NCBI GenBank assembly: GCA_030426785.1
Contig: JAUHXY010000014.1
Coordinates: 1-33,522, forward strand
Source: a bacterium
Lineage (GTDB): Bacteria > Planctomycetota > UBA1135 > GCA-002686595
Reading direction: 5' to 3'
Length of the DNA stretch: 33,522 bases
In this document: piece by piece, positions 16,309 to 24,136 of the stretch
Layout: each line of letters starts with the position of its first letter
Position numbering within the stretch: the stretch's first letter is position 1
Position numbers and translations under genes: made by a program
Notes under the pieces: model-generated
What the model was told of the DNA's origin: nothing
What the model saw: only the letters and a program-made list of their open reading frames with translations
The model's database searches: none

Positions 16309-17076
16309 TTATCTCCGGCTCATCCCTCGGCGGGCCAAGGCCGCGGCTTCGATGCGCGCCATGCCCATGTCCAACAACAATCCGATCAACGCGATGACCA
16401 CCATGGCCGCCGCCACGTAATCCATGCGCAACGCGTTGCGCGAGTCCATGACCTGATACCCCAGCCCGGACTCGACGCCTAACATCTCGGCCGCCACGAC
16501 GACCACCCAAGCGATGCCCAACGCGAGTCGCAACCCGGTCAGGATCTGGGGCAACGTTGCCGGCAACATCACGCGCCGGAAAAAGGCAATGCCCCCCACT
16601 CCAAAGTTGCTCGCCGAGCGGATATAGCGCGGATCGAGCGACGCCGCCGCCGAGGTGGACGCGGTCACGATCGGAAAGAAGGCCGACATGAACAGCAGGA
16701 AAATGGCCGACAGGTCGCTGGACATGGGATAGCCGCCGAACAAAATCACCGCGAACGGCAACCATGCGATCGGGGAAATGGGTCGCAGCGCTTGCACCAG
16801 CGGGTTGAACACGGCGCGCAGGCTCGGATACCAGCCGAGGGCGAGCCCCAGCGGAATGCCGATGCCCGCTGCCAAGCTGAAGCCCCACGCCACGCGGAAC
16901 ACCGAAGCAACGATGTTCTCCCACAGGATGCCCTGCACGGCGATCTCGCCCAAACCGCGCGCGGTCAACCAGGGACCCGGCAAATCGCCAATCGCGTTGC
17001 CGTAGGTCTGCCAGTGCCAAAAGCCCAAGAAGAGCGCAAAGCCAATCGCGCCGAAGAGCAGTGTCCGCAGCTTCAC
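16309..17076 (-). CDS. ABC importer permease (SsuC/TauC/NrtB-like)
   Basis: A 255-residue inner-membrane permease with about six membrane segments. The cytoplasmic EAA-type region that contacts the ATPase is at about 160-200 (ASLDPRYIRSASNFGVGGIAF then RVMLPATLPQILTGLRLAL). IPLGLALGWYPSLRAVFNP and PISPIAWLPFAVILFGG are typical for the SsuC group. Translation starts with GTG at 17076, which overlaps the binding-protein stop (GTGA), and AGGAGG lies about 10 bases upstream. The overlap argues for coupled expression of the three importer genes. Confidence 0.92.
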   Translation of the reverse strand: MKLRTLLFGAIGFALFLGFWHWQTYGNAIGDLPGPWLTARGLGEIAVQGILWENIVASVFRVAWGFSLAAGIGIPLGLALGWYPSLRAVFNPLVQALRPISPIAWLPFAVILFGGYPMSSDLSAIFLLFMSAFFPIVTASTSAAASLDPRYIRSASNFGVGGIAFFRRVMLPATLPQILTGLRLALGIAWVVVVAAEMLGVESGLGYQVMDSRNALRMDYVAAAMVVIALIGLLLDMGMARIEAAALARRGMSRR

Positions 17077-18218
17077 TGCTCCACCTCCTGCAACGGCATG
17101 TCCGGAATGCGGGCGCGCTCAAAGCGCGGGTCGCAGTAGTCTTCGAAGCCGAAAGGATCTTCGGGAGTGACGGGCCGCAAGTCGAAGAAACCCAACTTGT
17201 CCGCCCAGTGTTGGATCTCCGCGAACTCCTCGCGAGCCAAGTCGAGCTCGGTGTACTTGACCCGGTCGACCGGCTTGGTGAGCACGAACTTGAGCAACTC
17301 GGGGTTCTGGTTGTAGTAGCGGCGCTGGGCCGCGATGATCGCAGCCTGCATGCGCGGCGTGCGCCCGAACTCGTTGGGCACCTCCACCAATCCCTGTTCG
17401 CGCGTGGTCTCGCTGGCCGCATCCTGCATGACGAGGCCAGCCAGCAAGCGCTCATCCCCTTCGTCCAGCCACTTGCCCGACGCGGTGATGCCCGTGACCA
17501 ACTCCTGGACCACCTCGGGGTCGTTGTCGATCAAATCTTGCGTCACGATCAACACGCAGGAGATGAAGTTCGGCCAGATGTCTTTGGTCAGGTAGAGCAC
17601 GCGCCCAAAGCCTTCCATTTCCGCTTTGGCCGCGAACGGCTCGCCGACGATGTAAGCATCGAAATTTCCGGCCAGCAGGCCCGCGGGCATTTCCGGCGGT
17701 GGGTAATCGATCAAACGCACGTCGTCATCCTTGAAGCCAAACTCGGCCTTCAGTTTTTCGATCAGGATGCGTTGGTTCGAGTAACGGTGCGGGATGGCGA
17801 TGCGCTTACCGCGCAGATCCGCAAAGGTCTGGTAGGGCGAATCGGTGGGCACGATCATGGCCGTGCCGTCCCGGTGCCCCAAGTGCACGATCTTGACCGG
17901 CGTTTTTCCCTGGCGGGCCATCTGCATGGCGAGCGGCGCCAAAATGAAGGCGGCGTGCAGGTTGCCGGCGTCGATATCCTCGGTCATCGACGGCCAACTG
18001 GTGTAGCGCTTCGAGCGAAACACCGTGCCCGCATCGGAGTTTTCGGTCACCCAACTGGCGACGGGACAGGTGAGGTGTCATGTGACCGGCAAGTGCGCGA
18101 CGGTCAACTGCTTGCGACCATCGCCCCGAAACCAATCGAGGTTCATCCAGCCGTGCAGCAGGGTGACGCTGGACAGAAACGCCAAAAAGGAGAGCAGGAT
18201 ACGAAGCGCTTGACTCAT
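17073..18218 (-). CDS. ABC importer binding protein with in-frame TGA (candidate selenoprotein)
   Basis: Read through one TGA, this gene encodes a 381-residue NrtA/SsuA-like substrate-binding protein. The ATG at 18218 opens a membrane anchor or signal (ALRILLSFLAFLSSVTLL), then KQLTVAHLPVT, TGA at codon 47, and HLTCPVASWVTENSDAGTVF in the same frame. The rest is a typical type 2 binding fold: AAFILAPLAM near 83, HRDGTAMIVP, FADLRGKRIAIPH, AYIVGEPFAAKAE and a C-terminal helical lobe. From memory, relatives have TCHLTCPV here, so the TGA replaces a conserved Cys. Sec insertion would explain this; a Cys-to-stop mutation is the alternative. The piece after the TGA has no signal and no good start of its own. 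GGAGG lies 18 bases before the ATG with a small hairpin between. It is followed by the permease with a four-base overlap. Confidence 0.75.
18047..18073 (-). promoter_or_regulatory. Possible bacterial SECIS-like hairpin
   Basis: Starting five bases after the TGA, UCACCUG can pair with UGGGUGA through a seven-pair stem with G-U pairs, leaving an apical loop of about 13 bases that includes GU at +16/+17. Bacterial SECIS elements lie immediately downstream of the UGA and have a G in the apical loop at about this distance. The stem is short and the match is by eye only. Confidence 0.25.
18078..18080 (-). other. In-frame TGA at a Cys position
   Basis: The codon is TGA in the reading ACA-TGA-CAC-CTC-ACC-TGT, codon 47 of the binding protein gene. 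A single third-base change from TGT or TGC would create it. The next base is C and the next codon CAC, as follows the Sec codon in E. coli fdhF. Sense reading continues in the same frame for 334 codons. Confidence 0.6.
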
Positions 18219-18370
18219 GGTCTGTGGTCTCGAAGACCTCCGGAAGCGCGCATCTTACGCGACCTGCCGGGTCGGGCGAGGATTCCTCGGCCGGATTCTG
18301 TGGCGGGAATTCCCCGGCCGGAAAGGTGTCTGCTGTCGTTCGGCGAAGGTTGGCCGGTCTGCAACGTCGG
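18219..18370. other. Gap between porin-like gene and importer operon
   Basis: The porin-like gene and the importer genes are both on the minus strand, separated by this region. It contains a 7-bp inverted repeat (CGGCCGG at 18288-18294, CCGGCCG at 18314-18320, loop 19) and a short hairpin GGTCT-CGA-AGACC at 18226-18238 next to the ribosome site of the binding-protein gene. A promoter for the importer operon is expected but not clear. Confidence 0.35.
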
Positions 18371-19399
18371 TCAGAAAGAAACCTGCACGTCGAGGCGCAC
18401 GCGCAGAGGATCGTCGATCTCATCGTCGCCCTGCAAAGCCCACAGTTTGACGTTGGTGCGCTCGTTCCAGTTGCGTTGGTAGCCAGCGATGAAGCCGGTC
18501 AAGCCCATCGGCCCGGGCGCGATCGGCACGTCGTCTTGACCAAACTCCCACAGATTGGCGTTGGCCTCGAAGTCGAAGTAGTTCAAGAAAACCCCGTCGG
18601 TGTCGTTGATCTTGGCTTGGACCCCCAAAGCCCAGCCCAGGTCCTCGTCCGTGTCGTCGTCAAGGTTCTGGAAAGCTTCGGCGGACGCGGTCCAGGCCCC
18701 CTGGCGACCCGCAAGCATCACGTCCCACACCTGCGCCTCGTTGGGCCCCTCGTTCGAGTAGTTCCACAGGGAGGTGTGGAAGTCCCAATCGATGCCCCGC
18801 CAGGCCTGGGAGGCCAGGAACTGGAGCACCGTGACCGCCGGGTCCGAAGCGTCGCCAGCCGCGTTTTCCTCGTCCAGAATCCAGTAGCCGGCCCGGGCTC
18901 CCAAAGAAGCTCCACCATCCCAGATCGCGGAGAGGCCAGCGGGTTGGATGTCCGCGTCCCACAACCACTCCCCATAAACCGGGTTGACGGCCAAGGGATT
19001 GCCCATCTTGCCCGCCTTCCACGTCAAGCAGCCGTTGTTGGGCGAGTAGGTCAGGTTGATGCGATCCAAGACGATGTCGCTGCCGCTGACCGTGTCGCTG
19101 CCGTTGCTGGCGCCGAAGTCCCAGTGAGGATTGTTGGCGTCGCCCGAGGCGGTGCTGAGGCGCACCTCGGCGCGCAGCTCTTCGGTCACCTGGGCTTGCG
19201 CGCCCAGCCGGAACCGCAGGCGGCCGCGCGTGCGGTCTTCCCCATTGGGTTGATCGAAAGTCGATTCCGCCCGCAAACGCAGGTGCGCGGAAAAGTCGAT
19301 CGACTCCTCCCAAGAGGCCGTCATGGCGGCGAGGTCGGAAGCGGTGGGCGTTTCCTGCGGGCCGAAACAGGCCAAGCCGAGGGAAGCGAGGAGCAGCAT
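18371..19399 (-). CDS. Porin-like outer-membrane beta-barrel protein
   Basis: A 342-residue protein with a short hydrophobic start (MLLLASLGLACFG) and then alternating strands typical of an outer-membrane barrel: HLRLRAESTF, GRLRFRLGAQAQV, LRAEVRLSTAS, DRINLTYSP, FLNYFDFEANA, and a C-terminal strand RVRLDVQVSF ending in Phe. It resembles the putative-porin/alginate-export type of proteins. The start at 19399 gives a signal peptide; the open frame continues upstream to 19471 with unlikely sequence. It lies just upstream of and in line with the ABC importer genes, so it may supply the outer-membrane entry for the same substrate. That link is inference. Confidence 0.8.
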   Translation of the reverse strand: MLLLASLGLACFGPQETPTASDLAAMTASWEESIDFSAHLRLRAESTFDQPNGEDRTRGRLRFRLGAQAQVTEELRAEVRLSTASGDANNPHWDFGASNGSDTVSGSDIVLDRINLTYSPNNGCLTWKAGKMGNPLAVNPVYGEWLWDADIQPAGLSAIWDGGASLGARAGYWILDEENAAGDASDPAVTVLQFLASQAWRGIDWDFHTSLWNYSNEGPNEAQVWDVMLAGRQGAWTASAEAFQNLDDDTDEDLGWALGVQAKINDTDGVFLNYFDFEANANLWEFGQDDVPIAPGPMGLTGFIAGYQRNWNERTNVKLWALQGDDEIDDPLRVRLDVQVSF

Positions 19400-19560
19400 G
19401 GGGGGTGCGTTGGGTTGGTTGGGGGAACGGCAGGACGGGCGCAAGATCTCCCGCGCCATCCATTTGTGCAACCCCCAATCCCCATAGCCTCCCCAAATCC
19501 TGAGACGTTCCGTTCCCGTGAGAGGCCGGGTTGGGTCCCGCTGCGCGTCTCCGCAAGCGA

Positions 19561-19602
19561 GCCGGCGAGCGCCCTGGGAGTGATCTCAGGACGCCCGCCG
19601 GC
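19561..19602 (-). terminator. Long hairpin after lipoprotein gene
   Basis: GCCGGCGAGCG (19561-19571) pairs with 19592-19602 with one mismatch, and an inner stem CTGGGA/TCTCAG closes a GTGA tetraloop. It starts 18 bases after the stop of the lipoprotein gene at 19620. There is no U tract, but position and stability suggest a transcript end. Confidence 0.6.
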
Positions 19603-19619
19603 GAAGGAGGCCTTCCGCC

Positions 19620-20357
19620 CTACCGTTGGTTCGCGTAGGGCGCGACAATGCGCTCCGCGAGGTTTTTGACCCCGCGCACCCGCGCGATGCGCTGGTAGGC
19701 GGCGGGATCGGCTTGCAAGGAGGCCGCACGCCGCGAGTAGACCGACTCCGCCGACCCGAGGGCATAGGGGTAACCCGTCTTCGCATCGAGCACCGCCCCT
19801 TCCAGCACCGCCGTCGACTGATACTCCGAGGTCGGCACCACCAAGGCGGGCACGAGGGCCAAGTCGAGCAGCGAGAGTAGGTTGGGCGTGACCTTGTAGG
19901 TGGTCCCCACCCGGGCGACCAAAATTGCATCGAGTTGACGAATGCGGGCCGCTTTCTGGCAGCTCTCGAGCACGTTGTCCTTGTCCTGCTCGATGATCAT
20001 GCTCGGCAGGAACTCAAAGTGCTCGATCAAGCCGGCGGCTTGCGCGGATTGGGCCCACTCCTGAATGGTTTCCACCTCCTCATCGGTCCAAACATCGAAG
20101 GCGAACTTCGAACGTCGGTCGTTGCGGGCGTCCCTCGATATGGACTGGATGGGAGGGGCGATGCCGATGCGCAATGGCCCCACCACGGTAGGTTTGGGAA
20201 GGGACTCGCCCGCCACCTCCGCGGGCAAGATCGGAATCGATTCGATGTCGTGCACCAGATCGTCGGTCTTCATGCCCTGTCCATGAATGGACGAACAAGA
20301 AAACGAAACAGCGGAAACGAGTAGGGCCAATCCCCAGGATCGTAAGAGAGGTTTCAT
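19620..20357 (-). CDS. Hypothetical lipoprotein
   Basis: A 245-residue protein with a signal ending at a probable lipid-modified Cys21 (VSFSC). The mature part has LRIGIAPPIQS, a helical segment with DEEVETIQEWAQSAQAAGLIEHFEFLP, then RQLDAILVARVGTTYKVTPNLLSLLDLAL and VLEGAVLDAKTGYPYALGSAE. The pattern of a strand AILVARVG followed by a description of a parameter (AVLDAKTGYPY) resembles outer-membrane assembly or stress lipoproteins that sense signals, but I cannot name a family. The ATG overlaps the stop of an upstream short frame (ATGA). A strong hairpin follows it. Confidence 0.75.
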   Translation of the reverse strand: MKPLLRSWGLALLVSAVSFSCSSIHGQGMKTDDLVHDIESIPILPAEVAGESLPKPTVVGPLRIGIAPPIQSISRDARNDRRSKFAFDVWTDEEVETIQEWAQSAQAAGLIEHFEFLPSMIIEQDKDNVLESCQKAARIRQLDAILVARVGTTYKVTPNLLSLLDLALVPALVVPTSEYQSTAVLEGAVLDAKTGYPYALGSAESVYSRRAASLQADPAAYQRIARVRGVKNLAERIVAPYANQR

Positions 20358-20617
20358 AGCTTGGTTGTGATTCGCAAGAAGCGTTCGGTTTGGCCCACCG
20401 ATCCGGATGGTAGAGCGACCGCAATGTAGGAATGCGTAAGCGTCTGGTATGCACTTCCCAAGTCCGTCTCAAAGCCCCCTAGGCGCACGCGTTCTGGGAA
20501 TTCAGAACCGTTTCCGGCGATCGCAAATGTTGTGTTCGCAACGGCCGGGGTCCTCCAAAGCCATCCAAACGCCCCAGATCGAGTCGATTCTCGTGTGGGT
20601 GTCCCCGGGGGTGTCAC
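20354..20617 (-). pseudogene. Short open frame, possible C-terminal remnant of a secreted protein
   Basis: An 87-codon frame starts with GTG at 20617 and its stop overlaps the lipoprotein ATG by four bases. The last 60 residues look protein-like (NTTFAIAGNGSEFPERVRL, TLTHSYIAVALPSG, TERFLRITTKL), with an end that resembles the ERFYRL-type termini of secreted planctomycete proteins. The first 25 residues look like non-coding translation. It may be the 3' remnant of a lost gene, or a short gene coupled to the lipoprotein. The family is unknown. Confidence 0.35.
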
Positions 20618-20695
20618 CTTGGCCCCTCCACGTCCTGTACGAGGCCCCCATGCTTACGATTTCGATTCGCCTTCTCCTGTCGCCCCCATCGTTTC
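20618..20695 (+). other. Upstream region of secreted protein gene
   Basis: Together with the short frame before it, this forms a 338-base gap (20358-20695) between the lipoprotein and the first shared-domain gene, which are divergent. It should hold the promoter of the plus-strand gene. No clear promoter boxes, operator or ribosome site were seen. Confidence 0.3.
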
Positions 20696-22474
20696 ATGCG
20701 CCTTTCCGTTCCCGCATCCGTAGGCCTGCTCTGCGCCGTTTTTGCCCCATCGACCGTGCAAGCCAATGACGAGTTGATCGTGATCTACAGCGAGGTCGCG
20801 ACCGATGCTTCTTCGCAAGTGCTCGGCGCCCCCGGCTTTTTCATCGATGCCATCGATCGCTTCGCCGCGAGCCCTAACGGCCAAAACTGGGCCATCACTT
20901 TGCAGATCGACACGGGCAATTTCTTCGACGATGAATTGTTGGTCGTCAACGGGGTGATGGTCGCGCGCGAGGGTAGTTCTCCCAGCTTCGTGCCCCCCGG
21001 CCGGGCCTTGGAGGTCTTCGACGCCACCATGCGCATCAACGACCTGGGTGCGTACGCGTTTTCTGGCGAGTTCAACGGCAACACGGTGGACGATGACTTC
21101 GTCGCGCGGGGTGTGGTGGGCGGCGGCATTTCGTTGCTGGCCCGCGAGGGGGATCCCTTGACGGGCGCACCGGCTGGTTGGCTGGCGGATACCCTGGATT
21201 CTGCGGTGGTGACGAACGGAAGCGTGGGGTACGAAGTCGACTCCATCGACGGCGGCCCGGGGTTTGCGGACGACAACGCGCTCATGCTGAACCAATCGAT
21301 CCTCGTCCGCACGGGCGTCGATGCGCCCGCAGGGCAGATGGGCGGCGGCTCCGAGACCTGGGAGACCTTCGATCGCGGCAAGTATTGGGTTTCTAACGAT
21401 GGCCTGCACCACCTGATCCAAGGGGACCTGACCGGAAACGCCCAAGAGGACCACGTCATCGTGGTGAACGGTCAGGTGGTGTTGCAAGAGAGGTTCCCCA
21501 TCCCCGGCTCCGGCTTGCCGGACTTGGTGGCGCTCAATGCGTTGCAACCGGACGCCTTCTTGGCGGACAGTGGGGACTGGATGGCCGAAGGTCAGTTCTT
21601 GGTCTCCTTCCGGGCCTGGGCGGTCTACAACGGCATCCCGGTCGCCTTGCAGGACTCCCTGATCCATCCTGGCGCCACCGAAATCTGGGACGCTCCCTTC
21701 CACGCGGTCACCTGCAACTCGGTGGGCGACTACGTGGTGGTCGGCTCGAGCGATGCCACCCCCGGGCAGGACCAAGTGGTCGTCTTCAACGGTCAACGGG
21801 TCGTCGCTCGCCAAGGAGATCCGGTCGATTTGGATGGCAACGGCCTGTTCGACGACAACGTTTATGTGGAGGCCTTTGGGGAGAACGACTTCACCCTCAC
21901 CAACGATCGCAAACTGTTCTTCACGGGCCTGCTCATGGACGGATCGGGCGCGACGCAAGGCGATTTCGCGGGCTACATCCAGATCGACGGCACGCCGGTC
22001 GGGGTGCCCTTCTGCCAGCCCGCCAACCTGAATTGCAACGGCACCAGCACCACCTTAAGCGGCCAGTTCGGCACCGGCCTCGGCTCGGACCTGCACTTGT
22101 CCGCCACCCACGGTCCGAGCAACGAGTTCGGCTACTTCCTCGTTTCCGCCGGCTTCTCGGAGCCCGGCATCGCGCTCAGCCGCGGCCGTTTCTGCCTGCT
22201 GGATGGGGTCAATCCCTTTGGCCGCTACAACGTGAACAACACGAGTTTCAACTCCATCGGAATCTTCAGCGCCGATGGGCAAACCTTCAACAACCTCTCC
22301 GGCACCGGCACCTCCGCGGGCAACACGGGCTTCGACGTGCCCGCCAACGCCCCCGTCGCTGGCAATCCCTTGCTGAGCGGCTCCACCTGGAACTTCCAAC
22401 TTTGGCACCGCGATTCCTGCGCGGCCGCGGGCGAGTCCAACTTCTCGAACGGCTTGAGCGTCACCATTCCCTGA
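20696..22474 (+). CDS. Secreted repeat protein with shared C-terminal domain (copy A)
   Basis: A 592-residue exported protein. A Sec signal (about 1-23, cleavage after VQA) is followed by a long region (about 24-435) of repeated units of the kind DELLVVNGVMVAREG and QDQVVVFNGQRVVARQGDP, with NGQ.V..xGD motifs, resembling the choice-of-anchor/DUF7453 type of tandem repeats that may form a beta-propeller. From about residue 438 it carries the domain also found in three other proteins here: FCQP, GPSNEFGYFLV, SRGRFCLL, GRYN, GFDVP, NFQLWHRD and SNFSNGLSVTIP at the very end. Function unknown; a secreted or surface role is likely. Confidence 0.85.
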   Translation: MRLSVPASVGLLCAVFAPSTVQANDELIVIYSEVATDASSQVLGAPGFFIDAIDRFAASPNGQNWAITLQIDTGNFFDDELLVVNGVMVAREGSSPSFVPPGRALEVFDATMRINDLGAYAFSGEFNGNTVDDDFVARGVVGGGISLLAREGDPLTGAPAGWLADTLDSAVVTNGSVGYEVDSIDGGPGFADDNALMLNQSILVRTGVDAPAGQMGGGSETWETFDRGKYWVSNDGLHHLIQGDLTGNAQEDHVIVVNGQVVLQERFPIPGSGLPDLVALNALQPDAFLADSGDWMAEGQFLVSFRAWAVYNGIPVALQDSLIHPGATEIWDAPFHAVTCNSVGDYVVVGSSDATPGQDQVVVFNGQRVVARQGDPVDLDGNGLFDDNVYVEAFGENDFTLTNDRKLFFTGLLMDGSGATQGDFAGYIQIDGTPVGVPFCQPANLNCNGTSTTLSGQFGTGLGSDLHLSATHGPSNEFGYFLVSAGFSEPGIALSRGRFCLLDGVNPFGRYNVNNTSFNSIGIFSADGQTFNNLSGTGTSAGNTGFDVPANAPVAGNPLLSGSTWNFQLWHRDSCAAAGESNFSNGLSVTIP

Positions 22475-22706
22475 AGGGCGACCCCAGCGAGCCGACGGGC
22501 AGGTAGCGATACCGCAGGCACCGTTCCTGACCGGTCGGTGGAAGAAGGCTGTCCAAAACGAGGCGTTTTGGGGTGAGCCGTTGCCTGGAAATGGGCAAGT
22601 CTTGCGTACGGCTCGATTCCCCAGGCTCCCCAAGTTTCCGGCGCCCCCTATCATGGGGGGGCTAGGCCCACTCCGGGCCGCCAAGTTTCTCCTCCTCCTA
22701 GCTACC
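22475..22706 (+). other. Gap between two shared-domain genes
   Basis: This 232-base gap holds a perfect 8-bp hairpin CCAAAACG-AGG-CGTTTTGG at 22553-22571, which may end the upstream transcript, and a C-rich region before the next start. No promoter boxes could be assigned. Confidence 0.35.
22553..22571 (+). terminator. Hairpin between shared-domain genes
   Basis: Eight perfect base pairs close a three-base AGG loop, with four T in the descending arm. It lies 79 bases after the stop of copy A. No U tract follows the stem, so termination is possible rather than certain. Confidence 0.4.
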
Positions 22707-23870
22707 ATGAAACTCTCCTTGCTTCCGCTCGCCGCGCTCGTGACCACCAGCGCTGGATTCGCGCAACTTCCGGACATTGCAATCGCCGCCGCCTACTCCA
22801 ACTCCTGCAACGTCAACGATGTACAAACGAAGCTGATCGCCTCCGGGCGTTTTGGCTCCGTGGACATCATCGAAGTAAAGGCCTCCACACCCGTTTTGGC
22901 GGACCTCACCCCCTACGACGCGCTGCTCACTTGGACCAACCTGAGCTATAACGATGGGATCGCTCTGGGTGATGTTTTTGCCGACTACGTGGACGCAGGT
23001 GGTGGCGTGGTCGTCGCCACCTTCGCCACCAGCACTACGACGAACAACCGCTACTTGGCGGGCCGTTGGATCACGGGTGGTTATGAAGTCATTCAAACGC
23101 AAAGCGGCAACACCGCGAGCTCCAGCAGCCTGGGCACGATCTTGCAGCCCGGCAACCCGCTGATGAACGGTGTCACTACGTTGAACGCCAACTCCGCTTT
23201 CCGTCCGACGGGTACGACCCTCGTGCAAGGCTCCGTCGTCGCAGAGTGGGCCGATGGGAAAATTCTCGTGGCCGAAGGCACCATGGCGGGTCGCGTCGAT
23301 CTTGGCCTGTTCCCCCCGTCCACCGACTGCAGCACGGCGTATTGGGACGCCACCACCGACGGTGCGGTCCTGATCGCGAACGCTCTCGAAGTCGCTGCGG
23401 GCGGCGGGCTCGTGACCGCGAACTTCTGCGATCCGGCCTTCAACAACTCGACGGGCTTGCCCACCGTGGCGACCGCTTCGCTGTCCGCCTCGGCGACCTC
23501 CGGCGTGCGCCTGGAAGCCATGCAAGGCCCGCCTTCGGAGTTCGGCTACTTCCTGCTGGGCACCGCTGCGGCCGACCCGGGCATCATGCTCAGCAACGGT
23601 GAGTTTTGCTTGGCCGTGGGCGGTTCGAATCAATTCGTACGCTACAACGTGGCCGGCGGCGTCTGGAACTCCCTCGGTCAATTCGACGCGACGGGCGCTC
23701 TGCAAAACTTCGTCGGCACTTCGTCGAGCGGCTACGGCTTCGACCTGCCCGCCAACATCCCCGTCCTGAACCAAACCATCCAGGCGGGCGACACCTGGCA
23801 CTTCCAGCTCTGGCACCGCGAAGCCGCGGGCGCCTCGAACTTCTCGAACGGCCTGTCGATCACCTTCTAG
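22707..23870 (+). CDS. Secreted ThuA/GATase-like protein with shared C-terminal domain (copy B)
   Basis: A 387-residue exported protein with a Sec signal (cleavage after GFA or FAQ near residue 19). The N-terminal part (about 22-230) looks like a class I glutamine-amidotransferase-like or ThuA-type fold: DIAIAAAYSNSC, LADLTPYDALLTWTN, FADYVDAGGGVVVATF, GNPLMNGV and WADGKILVAEG; no catalytic Cys-His pair is obvious. Residues from about 235 form the shared domain: FCDPAFNNSTG, GPPSEFGYFLLG, DPGIMLSNGEFCLA, GFDLPANIP, WHFQLWHRE and SNFSNGLSITF. The ATG at 22707 is chosen over an upstream in-frame one (22581) because it begins a signal peptide. A strong terminator follows. Confidence 0.85.
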   Translation: MKLSLLPLAALVTTSAGFAQLPDIAIAAAYSNSCNVNDVQTKLIASGRFGSVDIIEVKASTPVLADLTPYDALLTWTNLSYNDGIALGDVFADYVDAGGGVVVATFATSTTTNNRYLAGRWITGGYEVIQTQSGNTASSSSLGTILQPGNPLMNGVTTLNANSAFRPTGTTLVQGSVVAEWADGKILVAEGTMAGRVDLGLFPPSTDCSTAYWDATTDGAVLIANALEVAAGGGLVTANFCDPAFNNSTGLPTVATASLSASATSGVRLEAMQGPPSEFGYFLLGTAAADPGIMLSNGEFCLAVGGSNQFVRYNVAGGVWNSLGQFDATGALQNFVGTSSSGYGFDLPANIPVLNQTIQAGDTWHFQLWHREAAGASNFSNGLSITF

Positions 23871-23887
23871 GTCGATAACCCGACACG

Positions 23888-23930
23888 GAGCGGCCCGGCA
23901 GCGTTCGACGCAGCCGGGCCGCTCTCTTGT
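23888..23930 (+). terminator. Intrinsic terminator after copy B
   Basis: GAGCGGCCCGGC (23888-23899) pairs perfectly with 23913-23924, and an inner GCG/CGC pair closes the loop. TCTTGTT follows. It begins 18 bases after the stop. Confidence 0.85.
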
Positions 23931-23988
23931 TAGGCGAAGATCTCCCGCGCGACCTCGCAGCGCACGTCGGTGAGGCGGAAGTCGCGGC
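23930..23988 (-). pseudogene. Remnant of a DUF1501 gene 3' end
   Basis: On the minus strand this segment encodes RDFRLTDVRCEVAREIFA and a stop, which is nearly the C-terminus of the intact DUF1501 protein encoded at 26428-27828 (RDFRLTDVHGEVARDILA). At the DNA level 52 of 58 bases match positions 26429-26486. Upstream of the Arg the similarity ends. It is a truncated copy, in direct orientation with the intact gene. Confidence 0.75.
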
Positions 23989-24136
23989 ATGGAGAGACTT
24001 GCACTCCCGCTCCGGAAACGATTTGTGCCCCACAGCCGCCGGAACTGCGCTCCAGAATCGACTCAAGCGGCGGCTCCCCGAAGCCTGGGAAACCACCGCT
24101 TGCACTTTGCTTGGCCTTGGCCCGTACCAGCTTTGC
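23989..24136. other. Unassigned sequence after the DUF1501 remnant
   Basis: No gene or clear hairpin was seen between the remnant and the stop of the shared-domain gene on the minus strand. The translated extension of the remnant frame is not similar to DUF1501. Confidence 0.4.

Noticed and set aside
16304-17455. N-terminal extension of the ABC ATPase frame through the permease gene
   Set aside because: The extension is an out-of-frame reading of the permease and binding-protein genes, and homologous ATPase sequence begins at 16303.
18078-18080. TGA read as Trp (alternative genetic code)
   Set aside because: TGA serves as a normal stop elsewhere in the window, for example for the S8 protease, MscS, and the binding protein itself.
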